NCBI GenBank assembly: GCA_963764805.1 | Contig: CAVXUB010000001.1 | Location: 930,001-994,000, forward strand | Direction of reading: 5' to 3' | From: CAVXUB01 sp963764805 | Lineage (GTDB): Bacteria > Actinomycetota > Acidimicrobiia > Acidimicrobiales > Bog-793 | Length of the DNA: 64,000 nucleotides | In this document: positions 47,484 to 56,496 of the stretch, one piece after another | Position numbering within the stretch: position 1 is the first letter of the stretch | Layout of the letters: every line of letters begins with the position of its first letter | Translations under genes and position numbers: made by a program | The notes under the pieces: model-generated | Database searches by the model: none | What the model was told of the DNA's origin: nothing | What the model saw: only the letters and a program-made list of their open reading frames with translations

Positions 47484-48542
47484 TCACCCGCCGTGCGATC
47501 CGGTCCAAGCCAACAGCTCGTCGACCGGCCGGGCGTTGACGACCTGCGAAGGATCGACGCCGGCGTCGACAGCCTGCTCGCAACCGAGCACCAGCCACTC
47601 CAGCTGCCCAGGCGCGTGAGCATCGGTGTCTATCGACACCAGGCAGCCGTGCTCGACGGCAAGCTTCAGCAGATCGGGCGGAGGATCGCGGCGCTCGGGT
47701 CTCGAATTGATCTCGACCGCGGTGCCCGTAGCCGCGCACGCCGAGAACACGGCGTGAGGGTCGAACTGGGACTGCGGCCTGCCCCGCCCCACTACCAGCC
47801 GCCCGGTGCAGTGCCCGAGGATGTCGGCATGGGGGCTCTCGATCGCCCGGATCATCCGGCGGGTCATCTCGCGGCCGTCCATCCTCAACTTCGAGTGCAC
47901 GCTCGCCACCACCACGTCGAGCGAGCCGAGCAGCTCCTCCGACTGGTCGAGCGCGCCGTCCTCCAGGATGTCCACCTCGATGCCGGTCAGCAGCCGGAAC
48001 CCTGGACCCATCTCGCTCCGGACCTCCTCTACGACCTCCAGCTGCGCCTTCAACCGCGCGGCATCGAGACCGTGCGCCACGGTCAGGCGTGGGCTGTGGT
48101 CGGTGAGAGCCATGTACTCGTGCCCGACGGCCAGGGCAGCGTCAGCCATCTCGCGGATCGGGCTGCCGCCGTCGGACCAGTCGGAGTGCGAATGGCAGTC
48201 GCCCCGGAGCATCTTGCGCAGGTCGTGTGCCGCCTGCGCCACCGCCAGCCCCTCCTCCGGGGTCGCCTCCAGCTCCCTCAGGTACTTGGGGACGGAGCCG
48301 GAGAGCGCCTCCGCGATGATGCGCGCTGTCGTCTCGCCGACGCCGTTGAGGTCCTGCAGGCGCCGCGCCTCTACTAGTGCCTCCAGGCGACCGGGACCTA
48401 GAGCGTCGACCTCGTCGACCGCAGCGGCGGCGCGCCGGAAGGCCCTCACCCTGAACGACTCGGCCCTCCCCCTCTCGAGCAGGTAGGCGATCCGGCGCAG
48501 GGCGACTGCCGGCTCGACCGGCCTGAGGGCCTCACCCGCCAT
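47484..48542 (-). CDS. Helix-hairpin-helix plus PHP-domain protein (PolX C-terminal-like)
   Basis: A 352-residue protein. Residues 8-90 resemble the PolX N-terminal helices and HhH (ALRRIAYLLERGRAESFRVRAF, LQDLNGVGETTARIIAEAL). From about 110 comes a PHP phosphoesterase domain: GDCHSHSDWSDGG, YMALTDHSPRL, LLTGIEVDIL, VVVASVHSKL, LGHCTGR and IDTDAHAPG together give the metal-ligand histidines and acids. The nucleotidyltransferase part of a full PolX is absent. PHP domains in polymerases act as 3'-5' exonucleases or 3' phosphatases, so 3'-end processing is plausible. It starts three bases after the LigD-type polymerase gene: one operon. Confidence 0.86.
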   Translation of the reverse strand: MAGEALRPVEPAVALRRIAYLLERGRAESFRVRAFRRAAAAVDEVDALGPGRLEALVEARRLQDLNGVGETTARIIAEALSGSVPKYLRELEATPEEGLAVAQAAHDLRKMLRGDCHSHSDWSDGGSPIREMADAALAVGHEYMALTDHSPRLTVAHGLDAARLKAQLEVVEEVRSEMGPGFRLLTGIEVDILEDGALDQSEELLGSLDVVVASVHSKLRMDGREMTRRMIRAIESPHADILGHCTGRLVVGRGRPQSQFDPHAVFSACAATGTAVEINSRPERRDPPPDLLKLAVEHGCLVSIDTDAHAPGQLEWLVLGCEQAVDAGVDPSQVVNARPVDELLAWTGSHGG

Positions 48543-48545
48543 CCG

Positions 48546-49556
48546 TCAGGCCTTGCGTGCCCGGCTCGGCGCCACCCGCGGCGGCTCGTCGGGCATCTTC
48601 GGGTACTGCGGGGGCCAGGGCGCGTCGTGCAAGCCGTTGGCGTGGTCGCGGGCCGCCATCTCCATCAGCGGCTCCAGTGACTGCGGCGCCTCCCGCATCG
48701 GTGCCCAGGCGTCGCCCGAGCGTCTCACCCGCTCGGGAACGGTGAGGATGGTCAGCTCGTCGGGCATGACGCTCGCCACCTCCTCCCAGGTGATCGGGCA
48801 GGAGACCTGCGCTCCCGTCCGTGGCCTCGCCGACCAGGCCCCGAAGACGGTCTTGTGGGGGGCGTTCTGATTGAAGTCCACGAAGACCCGCTTGCCCCGT
48901 TCCTCCTTCCACCATGCGGCAGTCATCAGCTCGCCATGACGCCGCTCCAGGTCACGGGCGAGAGCCACGGCAGCGGCTCGCACCTGCACCGAGTCCCACA
49001 CCGGCTCGAGCAGCGCGTAGACGTGGAAGCCGCGGCTGCCGGAGGTCTTCGGATAGGCGGCGACGCCGATCTCGTCGAGCGCCTCCCTGGTGAGGAGCGC
49101 AGCCTCCCGAACCTGCTCGAAACTCACTCCCGGCTGTGGATCGAGGTCGATGCGCAGCTCGTCGGCTATGTCGGGCGCGTCGGCGTGTGATGGCCAGAGG
49201 TGGAACCCGAGGCAGCCGAGGTTCACCGCCCACAGGACATGAGCCATGTCCGCCAGGACGAGGGCGTTGGAGACGGTGCCGTTCGGCGTCGAGACCTCGA
49301 TCGTCTCCACCCAGTCCGGCGCCCCGACAGGCACCCGCTTCTGGAACCACGACTTGCCGAGCGCCCCGTCCGGGAAGCGCTGCATCAGGGCCGGGCGCCC
49401 GCCTGCGGCGCCGAGGAAGGCGTCCTCGATGGCGAGGTAGTAGTGGGCAAGGTCCGCCTTCGTCGCCTCGACCCCCGGGAAGTACATCTTCTCCGGGTTG
49501 GTGATCTTCACCTGGCGGCCTGCGGTGTCGATGATCAGGTCCTCGGAGTGCGGCAC
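48546..49556 (-). CDS. LigD-type DNA/RNA polymerase (archaeo-eukaryotic primase fold)
   Basis: A 336-residue protein from GTG 49556. It is the stand-alone polymerase domain of LigD: GRQVKITNPEKMYFPG at the N-terminus, ALMQRFPDGALGKSWFQKRVP, the catalytic DLDPQPG (two metal-binding acids), YPKTSGSRGFHVYALL, and RVFVDFNQNAPHKTVFGAWSARP. PolDom enzymes fill gaps with ribo- or deoxynucleotides in non-homologous end joining. The ligase domain is encoded separately at 44417-45535. No Ku gene and no LigD 3'-phosphoesterase domain is visible in the window, though the adjacent PHP protein could do a similar job (inference). Confidence 0.9.
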   Translation of the reverse strand: MPHSEDLIIDTAGRQVKITNPEKMYFPGVEATKADLAHYYLAIEDAFLGAAGGRPALMQRFPDGALGKSWFQKRVPVGAPDWVETIEVSTPNGTVSNALVLADMAHVLWAVNLGCLGFHLWPSHADAPDIADELRIDLDPQPGVSFEQVREAALLTREALDEIGVAAYPKTSGSRGFHVYALLEPVWDSVQVRAAAVALARDLERRHGELMTAAWWKEERGKRVFVDFNQNAPHKTVFGAWSARPRTGAQVSCPITWEEVASVMPDELTILTVPERVRRSGDAWAPMREAPQSLEPLMEMAARDHANGLHDAPWPPQYPKMPDEPPRVAPSRARKA

Positions 49557-49581
49557 GGGGACAGCCTATGCAAAGCCCTCT

Positions 49582-49629
49582 CTAATACACCCTCATCAAT
49601 TCCACAAAACAAACAACCACCTGCCTATC
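49582..49629 (-). promoter_or_regulatory. Low-GC promoter-like patch upstream of the LigD-type polymerase gene
   Basis: Reading leftwards, this AT-richer patch holds TATTAG (49582-49587) preceded by TG, an extended -10 element, with T-rich sequence (TTGTTTGTTTTG) further upstream. The -35 spacing is not ideal. It abuts a run of ten C residues (49629-49638) near the end of the upstream glucosidase gene. Confidence 0.4.
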
Positions 49630-49645
49630 CCCCCCCCCTCCGTGC

Positions 49646-52294
49646 TCACGCCGGCGCACCTCCCGCCGTGCTCACGCCGGGCGCACCTCCCGCTCCACTG
49701 ACGCGCCGCGTGATCAGGTCGGCGACCAGCCCCGTCCAGCCCGTCTGGTGCGAAGCGCCCAGCCCCTCCGCCGTGTCGCCGTGGAAGTACTCGTGGAACG
49801 GGATCATGTCGTGCAGCAGCGGGTCGGTCTGGAACCGCTCGTAGTGCCCGAACACCGGTCGCCTCCCGGAGCGATCCTCGAGGAAGATCGAGACGAGCCG
49901 CCGGGTCAGCTCGTCGGCCACCTGTGCAAGCGTCATCTGCACCCCCGACCCGGTCGGGCACTCGACCTTGAACCCGTCCCCCAGATGGCTCGCGTACTGC
50001 CGCAGTGCCTCGATCAACAGACGGTTGATCGGGAACCAGATCGGCCCCCGCCAGTTCGAGTTGCCGCCGAACAGACCCGAGGTCGACTCGCCGGGCTCAT
50101 AGTCCACCGACGCCGTCGTGCCGCCGATCTGCATCGTGAAGGGCTTGTCGCGGTGCACCGCCGAGACCGCCCGGATCCCGTACGGGGAGAGGAACCCGGA
50201 CTCGTCGAGCATGAGGGCGAGGAGGCGGCGGAGCCGGTCGGGATCGACGACTGCCAGCAGGTGGCCCTGCCCGCTCTCGTGGGTGTGCATGTGCGCGCAG
50301 TAGGCCATGTACTCGGGCTTGTGCTCGACGAACCAGTCGAAGTGCTCGGCGAACCAGGGCAGCCGCTGCAGCGTCTGCAGGCTCAGCGTCATCGAGGCGC
50401 ACATCGGCAGGAGACCGACAACCGAATACACCTCGAGCGGGATCCTCGTCCCGTCCGACATGCGCAGCACGTCGAAGAAGAACCCGCTCTCCTCGTTCCA
50501 CAGCCCCTGCTCGAACACGGCGCTGGCGATGTATGCGAAGTGCTCGAAGAACTTCACCGCCAGGTCCTCGTAGACGTTGTCGTGCTCGGCGAGCACGATC
50601 GCGATCTGCAGCATGTCGAGGCAGTACATCGCCATCCAGGACGTACCGTCCGCCTGCTCGAGGATCCCGTCCACCGGCAGCGTCGCCGAGCGGTCGATCG
50701 GCCCGATGTTGTCGAGACCGAGGAATCCTCCCTCGAACACGTTGTTGCCGTAGGCGTCCTTGCGGTTCACCCACCACGTGAAGTTCATCAGCAGCTTGGC
50801 GAAGATGCGCTGGAGGAACTCGTAGTCGCTGCCGCCGGATATCTCGAAGACGCGCAGTGCGGCCCAGGCGTGCACCGGCGGGTTCACGTCGCCGAACGCC
50901 CACTCGTAAGCCGGAAGCTGGCCGTTGGGGTGCATGTACCACTCTCGACAGAGCGTGAGCAGCTGCGCCTTGGCGAAACCCGGCGCCACGTGGGCCAGTG
51001 CCACGCAGTGGAACGCCAGGTCCCAGGCGGCGAACCAGGGGTATTCCCAGGTGTCGGGCATCGAGAGCACGTCGTGGGTGTGCAGGTGCCACCAGTCTGA
51101 GTTTCGACCGTGGCGGCGCTCAGGGGGTGGGGGAGGCTGGGCCGGGTCTCCCGCCAGCCACCGCTCGACGTCGTAGTTGTAGAACTGCTTGCTCCAGAGC
51201 ATGCCGGCGAACGCCTGCCGCATCACGGACGCCTCGTCGGCGCCGGCGTCGGCGGGCGTCAGCGCCGCGTAGAACTGGTCCGCCTCACGCTGGCGGGCGG
51301 CGAGCACCTGCCCCCAGCTGTCCTGGTCGAAACGCGCACCCGACCCGGCGCCCTCGCCGACGGTCAGCCGCAGCATGATCTCGGCCTGCCCGCCGCCGGG
51401 AACCGTGACGGTGTACCAGAGCCCCGCCTTCGTGCCTGTGAGGGCAGGGTTCACCGTGTCCGACCCGTGCAGGACGTGGTCGCCAATGCCGTCCTTGGGG
51501 TAGGGAGTGCCCCCCGCCACGCCCCACAGCCGCATGGCGTTCGACTCGTTCTCGCAGAAGAGCGCCTTCGGCTCGCCCTCGTACTGCAGTCCCATGGCGG
51601 GCATCGACGGGTGGCGGGCGTCGAGACGGCCGGCGTCGAAGGCGATCGACGGCCGCTCGTCGTCGAGCCCCCACGACCAGGTGTTGCGGAACCAGAGCGT
51701 GGGGATGACGTGGAGGGTCGCCTCGGCCGCTCCGTTGTTGTGGGCCGTCAGGCGGATGCAGATGTCGTCGGGGGCCGCCTTGGCGTAGTCGGCTGTGATC
51801 AGCCAGTAGCTGCCCTCGTCGAGGATGCCGGTGTCGACGAGCTCGTACTCGCGGTCCAGCCTGCCGCGCCGTCGGTTCTCGGCGACGAGATCGCCGTAGG
51901 GGAAGGCGGCATGCGGGTACAGGTAGCGCCAGCGCATGAACGAGTGGGTCGGCGTCGAGTCGAGGAACCACCAGTACTCCTTGGGGTCCTCGCCGTGATT
52001 GCCCTCGTTCCCGGTCAGCCCGAAGATCCGTTCCTTGAGGATCGGGTCCTCGCCGTTCCAGAACGACCAGGCGAAGCAAAGGGTCTGCGAGAGGTCGCAG
52101 ATCCCGCCGAGCCCGTCCTCGCTCCAGCGATAGGCCTGCGAGCGGGCGTGGTCGTGCGGCAGGTATTCCCATGCAGTGCCGCCCGGGCTGTAGTCCTCTC
52201 GCACGGTGCCCCAGGCGCGCTCGGCCAGATATGGCCCGAAGAGCCGCCATTCAGCGCCGGGCAGCCCCAGCCGTTGCCTCTCCGGGTCGGTCAT
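49646..52294 (-). CDS. GH63-like glucosidase (MGH1-type (alpha/alpha)6 glycoside hydrolase)
   Basis: ATG 52294 gives 882 residues, as usual for this cytoplasmic family. Conserved segments include YLAERAWGTVREDYSPGG, YRWSEDGLGGICDLSQ, LCFAWSFWNGEDPILKER, and EYPWFAAWDLAFHCVALAHV with the general-acid Asp region. Further on are SGLFGGNSNWRGPIWFPINR, the helix pattern around NRKDAYGNNVFEGGFLGLDN, and FHGDTAEGLGASHQTGWTGL, where the base Glu is expected. Relatives hydrolyse alpha-glucosides or mannosylglycerate-like compounds; the substrate here is uncertain. The C-terminus has a repeated Gly-Gly-Ala-Pro segment. Its start codon is 27 bp from the divergent debranching gene. Confidence 0.87.
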   Translation of the reverse strand: MTDPERQRLGLPGAEWRLFGPYLAERAWGTVREDYSPGGTAWEYLPHDHARSQAYRWSEDGLGGICDLSQTLCFAWSFWNGEDPILKERIFGLTGNEGNHGEDPKEYWWFLDSTPTHSFMRWRYLYPHAAFPYGDLVAENRRRGRLDREYELVDTGILDEGSYWLITADYAKAAPDDICIRLTAHNNGAAEATLHVIPTLWFRNTWSWGLDDERPSIAFDAGRLDARHPSMPAMGLQYEGEPKALFCENESNAMRLWGVAGGTPYPKDGIGDHVLHGSDTVNPALTGTKAGLWYTVTVPGGGQAEIMLRLTVGEGAGSGARFDQDSWGQVLAARQREADQFYAALTPADAGADEASVMRQAFAGMLWSKQFYNYDVERWLAGDPAQPPPPPERRHGRNSDWWHLHTHDVLSMPDTWEYPWFAAWDLAFHCVALAHVAPGFAKAQLLTLCREWYMHPNGQLPAYEWAFGDVNPPVHAWAALRVFEISGGSDYEFLQRIFAKLLMNFTWWVNRKDAYGNNVFEGGFLGLDNIGPIDRSATLPVDGILEQADGTSWMAMYCLDMLQIAIVLAEHDNVYEDLAVKFFEHFAYIASAVFEQGLWNEESGFFFDVLRMSDGTRIPLEVYSVVGLLPMCASMTLSLQTLQRLPWFAEHFDWFVEHKPEYMAYCAHMHTHESGQGHLLAVVDPDRLRRLLALMLDESGFLSPYGIRAVSAVHRDKPFTMQIGGTTASVDYEPGESTSGLFGGNSNWRGPIWFPINRLLIEALRQYASHLGDGFKVECPTGSGVQMTLAQVADELTRRLVSIFLEDRSGRRPVFGHYERFQTDPLLHDMIPFHEYFHGDTAEGLGASHQTGWTGLVADLITRRVSGAGGAPGVSTAGGAPA

Positions 52295-52321
52295 GGCACG
52301 AGATCCTGCCAGACTTCGGTC

Positions 52322-54223
52322 GTGCTGCCACTTGCGCTGGGCCCACAGATCTGCGGCAACCTCGAAGAATCGTCGGCTCGGGAGTGGCTCGTGACCGACG
52401 GCTGCGGGGGTCTTGCCAGCGGGACGGCCGCGGGGCTGCGGACCCGTCGCTACCACGGGCTGCTGGTACCCGCCACCGAACCGCCGATCGGGCGCATGAT
52501 GGCGCTCGCCGCCCTCGATCCCGTGATCGTCATCGGCGACAACGAGATCCAGCTCGGCGTGCACGAATGGGTGTCCGGGGCGGTGTCGCCGGCCGGCCAT
52601 GAGCACCTGGTGAGTTTCGTCGTCGAGGACGGGCTGCCCCGGTGGCGCTGGGAGGTCGGCGGGATCGTCCTCGAGCGCCGGCTGGCGATGGTGCGCGGCC
52701 GGCCCGCGGTCGGCGTCGTGCACCGGTTGCTCCACTGCCCCGGCGGTAGCGTGCGGCTCCGCCTGGAGGCGCTCTGCACCTGGCGCGACGCGCACGGCGA
52801 GCGGTCCGCCGCGGGGGAGCCGCAGGTCGAGGTGACGGCCGACGGTCTGGTCTTCGAGGGCAAGCTGCGCCTGGCAGGCCCAGGGTACGTGCCGGGCGGC
52901 TTGTGGTACACGGGAGCCAGGTACCGGGAGGAGACCGCTCGCAGCCTCGACGATCACGAGGATCTGTGGTTCGCGGGGAGTTTCGAAGCCGAGCTCGGCG
53001 TCGGTGAGAGCGTGGGCGTCACGGCCTGGGCGGGCAACCTGGCGGACTCACCCGCTCCGGCTGCCGAGATCGTGGAGAATGCCCGGATCCGTGCAGCGTC
53101 ACTCGCCTCCAAGGCTTCGACGGAACCGGGCCGGGCGCTCGCCGTCGCCGCCGACCAGTTCGTCGTGACGGTACCGAGCGGCCTCACGGTCGTCGCCGGC
53201 TATCCCTGGTTCGGGGACTGGTCGCGGGACACGATGACGAGCTACGAGGGCCTGTTCCTGCTGCAGGGACGTTTCGACGAGGGCCGGAGCCTCCTGCAAC
53301 GGGCGGCCGCCTCGCTCTCCGAAGGGATGCTGGCCAACACGGCCGACGTCGGAGGCACCGAGTACAACACGGTCGACGCCACCTTGTGGTTCCTTCATGC
53401 CGTCCATCGCCACGTCTCGCTGGCGGGTGACGCCGACCTGGCGATGGAGCTCCTGCCGGTGCTCCTCGACGTCGTCCGCCATCACGTCGCCGGCACCCGC
53501 TACGGGATCCGCGTCGACGGCGACGGCCTGCTCACCCAGGGGTCGGAGGCGATGGCACTCACCTGGATGGACGCCAGGATCGACGGGGTTCCGGTCACGC
53601 AGCGGGCGGGCAAGCCGGTCGAGGTGAACGCCTTGTGGGTGAACGGCCTGGCGGGGATCATCGACCTGTGCGAGAGGTTCGGAGGAGATGCCGGAACCGT
53701 CCGCTCCCTGGAGGCGACCGCCCGCGCCTCGTTCGTCCGGCGCTTCCCGCGGCCCGGAGGAGCCGGCTGCTACGACGTGATCGACGGCCCGCTCGGCGAC
53801 GACACGTCCGTGCGCCCGAACCAGCTGCTGGCGGTCTCGTTGCCGTTCTCGCCGATCGACCCGGTGGCCGGGGCGGACATCCTTCGGGCCTGCGAGCCAC
53901 TGCTCACGCCTCTCGGGCTGCGCTCGCTGACCCCGGCGGACTCGTCGTACCTCGGGCGCCACCGCGGCAGTGCCGAGGAACGGGACCACGCTTACCACGA
54001 AGGCACGGTGTGGCCGTGGCTGATCGGGCCCTACATGGACGCCTGCAGGCGTCTCGGCGTCGACGGCAGTGGCCTGGTCGAGTCGCTCGTCTCGCACATC
54101 TCGGATTTCGGGGTCGGCTCGGTGTCCGAGACCGCGGACGGCGATGCTCCCCATGCCTGCACGGGCTCCCCGTTCCAGGCATGGTCGGTGGCCGAGCTGG
54201 CGAGGGTGCTCGCAGCGCTCTGA
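52322..54223 (+). CDS. Amylo-alpha-1,6-glucosidase / glycogen debranching enzyme, GH133-like
   Basis: GTG 52322 yields 633 residues beginning (V)LPLALGPQICGNLEESSAREW. The N-terminal domain is marked by WLVTDGCGGLASGT and RTRRYHGLLVPATEPPIGR, characteristic of bacterial and archaeal debranching enzymes. The (alpha/alpha)6 catalytic domain follows: VVAGYPWFGDWSRDTMTSYEGL with the catalytic Asp, YNTVDATLWFLHAV, SEAMALTWMDARIDG, VNALWVNGLAGI, and YHEGTVWPWLIGPYMDA with the catalytic Glu. It removes alpha-1,6-linked glucose from limit dextrins, complementing GlgX at 33566. It is divergent from the GH63-like gene and there is almost no space for separate promoters. Confidence 0.88.
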   Translation: MLPLALGPQICGNLEESSAREWLVTDGCGGLASGTAAGLRTRRYHGLLVPATEPPIGRMMALAALDPVIVIGDNEIQLGVHEWVSGAVSPAGHEHLVSFVVEDGLPRWRWEVGGIVLERRLAMVRGRPAVGVVHRLLHCPGGSVRLRLEALCTWRDAHGERSAAGEPQVEVTADGLVFEGKLRLAGPGYVPGGLWYTGARYREETARSLDDHEDLWFAGSFEAELGVGESVGVTAWAGNLADSPAPAAEIVENARIRAASLASKASTEPGRALAVAADQFVVTVPSGLTVVAGYPWFGDWSRDTMTSYEGLFLLQGRFDEGRSLLQRAAASLSEGMLANTADVGGTEYNTVDATLWFLHAVHRHVSLAGDADLAMELLPVLLDVVRHHVAGTRYGIRVDGDGLLTQGSEAMALTWMDARIDGVPVTQRAGKPVEVNALWVNGLAGIIDLCERFGGDAGTVRSLEATARASFVRRFPRPGGAGCYDVIDGPLGDDTSVRPNQLLAVSLPFSPIDPVAGADILRACEPLLTPLGLRSLTPADSSYLGRHRGSAEERDHAYHEGTVWPWLIGPYMDACRRLGVDGSGLVESLVSHISDFGVGSVSETADGDAPHACTGSPFQAWSVAELARVLAAL

Positions 54224-54252
54224 CCCCGTCACGAGGTCGCCACGAGGTCGCC

Positions 54253-55234
54253 TCAGGAGTGCGGGCGAGGCGGCCCCAGCGAACGGCGAGGAACGAACAC
54301 GGCGGGCGCGACGGCGACCTCCGGGACGCCGGTACGACCGAGCAGTGCCACCACCCTCGCCACCGCCGCCTGCCCCTCGGCCTCCACGTCCCTCCGCACT
54401 ACCGCCAGTGGGGGGTTGTAGGCGGCCGCCCAGGGCGAGTCCCCTACCGTGATGACCGACACGTCGCCGGGAATGCGCATCTCGGCGGCCACCAAGCCGG
54501 CCAGCAGGTCCGGCGTCAGTGGATGGCTGGTGGAGAAGAGAGCCGTGGCACTCGTCGCCCGCAGGCGGCGGGCAGTCTCGTCGATGGACGCCTCCGGCAC
54601 CTCCAGTTCCTCTACCTCGACACCTCTCGCCTCCAGGCTCCGCCGCAGCACCCCCCGCCGCCTCGCACCAGCGCCCCTCCGCCGACCGCAGAGGGCGACA
54701 CGGCGGTGGCCGGCATCCGCCAGTGCGTCACAGGCCGCACGCAGCGCCACAGCCTCGTCGGCGTGCCGATCGGTATCGAAATCCCTCTCCGTCAGCACTG
54801 GCAGCCCCGTGGCACGGACGGCTTCGAGGCTGGCAGGGTTCCTCAGCGGGCCGGCCACGATCAGCGCCTCGATCCTCCTACCCGCGAAACTCTCCACTGC
54901 GCGCAGCTCCGCCGCGCCGCTCCGCTGCCCGTCGGCGATCAGCACGGACAGGTCGTGGATGCCGGCGAGGTGCTCGACCCCCTTCAGGAAGGGCATGAAG
55001 ACGGGGTTGCCGAGGTCCGAGATGAGCACCCCGATACTGGCCGAGCGGCCGGCGCGCAGCCCTCTTGCCATCGCGTTGGGGCGGTAGTGCAGGCGCTCCG
55101 CTGCCGCCAGGACGCTCCGGCGCGCTGTGTCGCTCACGTTCGGCCGGCCGGCCAGCACGCGAGACGGTCGCCGTGCTGTAGCCGGCTGCCTTCGCCACCA
55201 GCCGGATGTCGATGTCCTGGCGACCGGGGGTCAT
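54253..55234 (-). CDS. LacI-family transcriptional repressor, one frameshift
   Basis: ATG 55234 begins MTPGRQDIDIRLVAKAAGYS, and TATVSR is the LacI recognition helix. At about 55160 two bases seem to be lost in a CG-rich run; the next frame resumes VLAGRPNVSDTARRSVLAAAERL, the hinge region, and the periplasmic-binding-protein-like effector domain (SIGVLISDLGNPVFMPFLKG, RRIEALIVAGP, DLLAGLVAAEMRIPGDVSV). As written the two halves are separate, but DNA and effector domains are both conserved. It probably binds the TGTAAACGTTTACA palindrome 17 bp upstream of its start, controlling itself and the divergent lipoprotein gene. Confidence 0.85.
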
Positions 55235-55247
55235 ACTCACCGATACC

Positions 55248-55277
55248 TTGTGTAAACGTTTACAATACTTCTATAGT
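55248..55277 (+). promoter_or_regulatory. Promoter of the DUF3089 lipoprotein gene, leaderless
   Basis: TTGTGT (55248-55253), 18 bp and TATAGT (55272-55277) place the transcription start at about the GTG start codon at 55285. The LacI-type palindrome lies between the two elements. Confidence 0.55.
55251..55264. promoter_or_regulatory. LacI-type operator
   Basis: TGTAAACGTTTACA is a perfect 14-bp palindrome with the central CG typical of LacI/CcpA-family sites. It lies between the divergent LacI and lipoprotein genes and overlaps the promoter of the latter. Confidence 0.75.
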
Positions 55278-55284
55278 AAGCGTC

Positions 55285-56490
55285 GTGCCCTACAGACTCA
55301 AGAACCGCGCACTGCTGGCGGGGCTCGCGGCGTCCCTCTCCTGCGTCCTCCTCGGCGCCTGTGGAGGCGGATCGCCCTCGGGGAGCTCGAACACGACGAC
55401 GAGCCAGACGAACACGGGGAACACAGGGAACACCACAACGGGCACAGGCACGACCGTCTGGCTCTGCCGCCCCGGCGCCACGCCGGACCCGTGTGCGGCC
55501 TCCCGTAAAGCGACCGAGATCAGCTCCACAGGCTCGACATCGATAGTCGCGGCGGCGGCGAACGGCGTGCCCGCCGTCGATTGCTTCTACGTGTACCCGA
55601 CCGTCTCCGACGAGCCCGGCGACAACGCGGACCTGACGATCCAGTCTGTGGAGACGGACGCCGCCTTCGCCCAGGCGTCACGCTTCTCGCAGGTGTGCAG
55701 GGTGTGGGCACCGATGTACCGGCAGCGCACCGTTTCGTCGCTGGCGAAGGGCCTCGGCAACGATCCCGCCGCCGACCTCGTCGCCTACGACAGCCTGCTG
55801 TCCGCCTGGAAGGATTACATCGCCCACGACAACGACGGCCGCCCGATCGTCTTCATCGGCCACTCGCAAGGGGCGGCGATGCTGATCCGGCTGCTGCGAG
55901 CCGAAGTCGACAACGATCCCTCCGTCCGCAAGCTCCTCGTGTCGGCGATCATCCTCGGCGGCAACGTGCAGGTTCCGACCGGCCAGGACGTCGGCGGGTC
56001 CTTCCAGCACATCCCGGCCTGCACATCGCCTACGCAGGTCGGCTGCGTCATCGCCTACTCCTCGTTCCCGTCGCAACCTCCCACCGGGGCGCCGTTCGGC
56101 TATCCCGGCCAGGGCGTCTCGCTGCAGTCGGGCCAGACCGCATCGACCGGCCAGCAGGTGCTCTGCACCAACCCGGCCGACCTCGGCAGCACGGCGGCGG
56201 CGCCCCTCGAGCCCTACTTCCCGAGCGCCGGGGTGACGGTGTCAGGTCGGTCGTTCAGCACGCCCTGGGTCGCCTATCCGGGCCGTTACACGGCCCAGTG
56301 CCTGACCGGAGGGGGCGCCTCCTGGCTGCAGGTGACTCCGGACGGCACGGCCTCCGACCCACGCCCGGAGGTGAGGGAGCTGCTCGGGCCGACATGGGGG
56401 TTCCACCAGGACGACGTCAACCTTGCGCTCGGGGATCTCGTCTCCGATGTGCAAGCCGAGGTAGCCGCCATGACAGGACACGCGGGATAG
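55285..56490 (+). CDS. Lipoprotein with DUF3089 alpha/beta-hydrolase domain
   Basis: GTG 55285 gives 401 residues. The signal ends with a lipobox, LLGACGGG, so the mature protein is a lipid-anchored surface protein. A Thr/Asn/Gly-rich linker follows. The DUF3089 domain then shows DCFYVYPTVSDEPGDNADL, FSQVCRVWAPMYRQRT and the nucleophile elbow IVFIGHSQGAAMLIRLL; later VSAIILGGNVQVP and a terminal region (WGFHQDDVNLALGDL) supply the expected His. The family has a lipase/esterase-like fold with no defined substrate. Expression is probably controlled by the adjacent LacI repressor, which suggests a link to a carbohydrate signal (inference). Confidence 0.83.
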   Translation: MPYRLKNRALLAGLAASLSCVLLGACGGGSPSGSSNTTTSQTNTGNTGNTTTGTGTTVWLCRPGATPDPCAASRKATEISSTGSTSIVAAAANGVPAVDCFYVYPTVSDEPGDNADLTIQSVETDAAFAQASRFSQVCRVWAPMYRQRTVSSLAKGLGNDPAADLVAYDSLLSAWKDYIAHDNDGRPIVFIGHSQGAAMLIRLLRAEVDNDPSVRKLLVSAIILGGNVQVPTGQDVGGSFQHIPACTSPTQVGCVIAYSSFPSQPPTGAPFGYPGQGVSLQSGQTASTGQQVLCTNPADLGSTAAAPLEPYFPSAGVTVSGRSFSTPWVAYPGRYTAQCLTGGGASWLQVTPDGTASDPRPEVRELLGPTWGFHQDDVNLALGDLVSDVQAEVAAMTGHAG

Positions 56491-56496
56491 CGAAGG

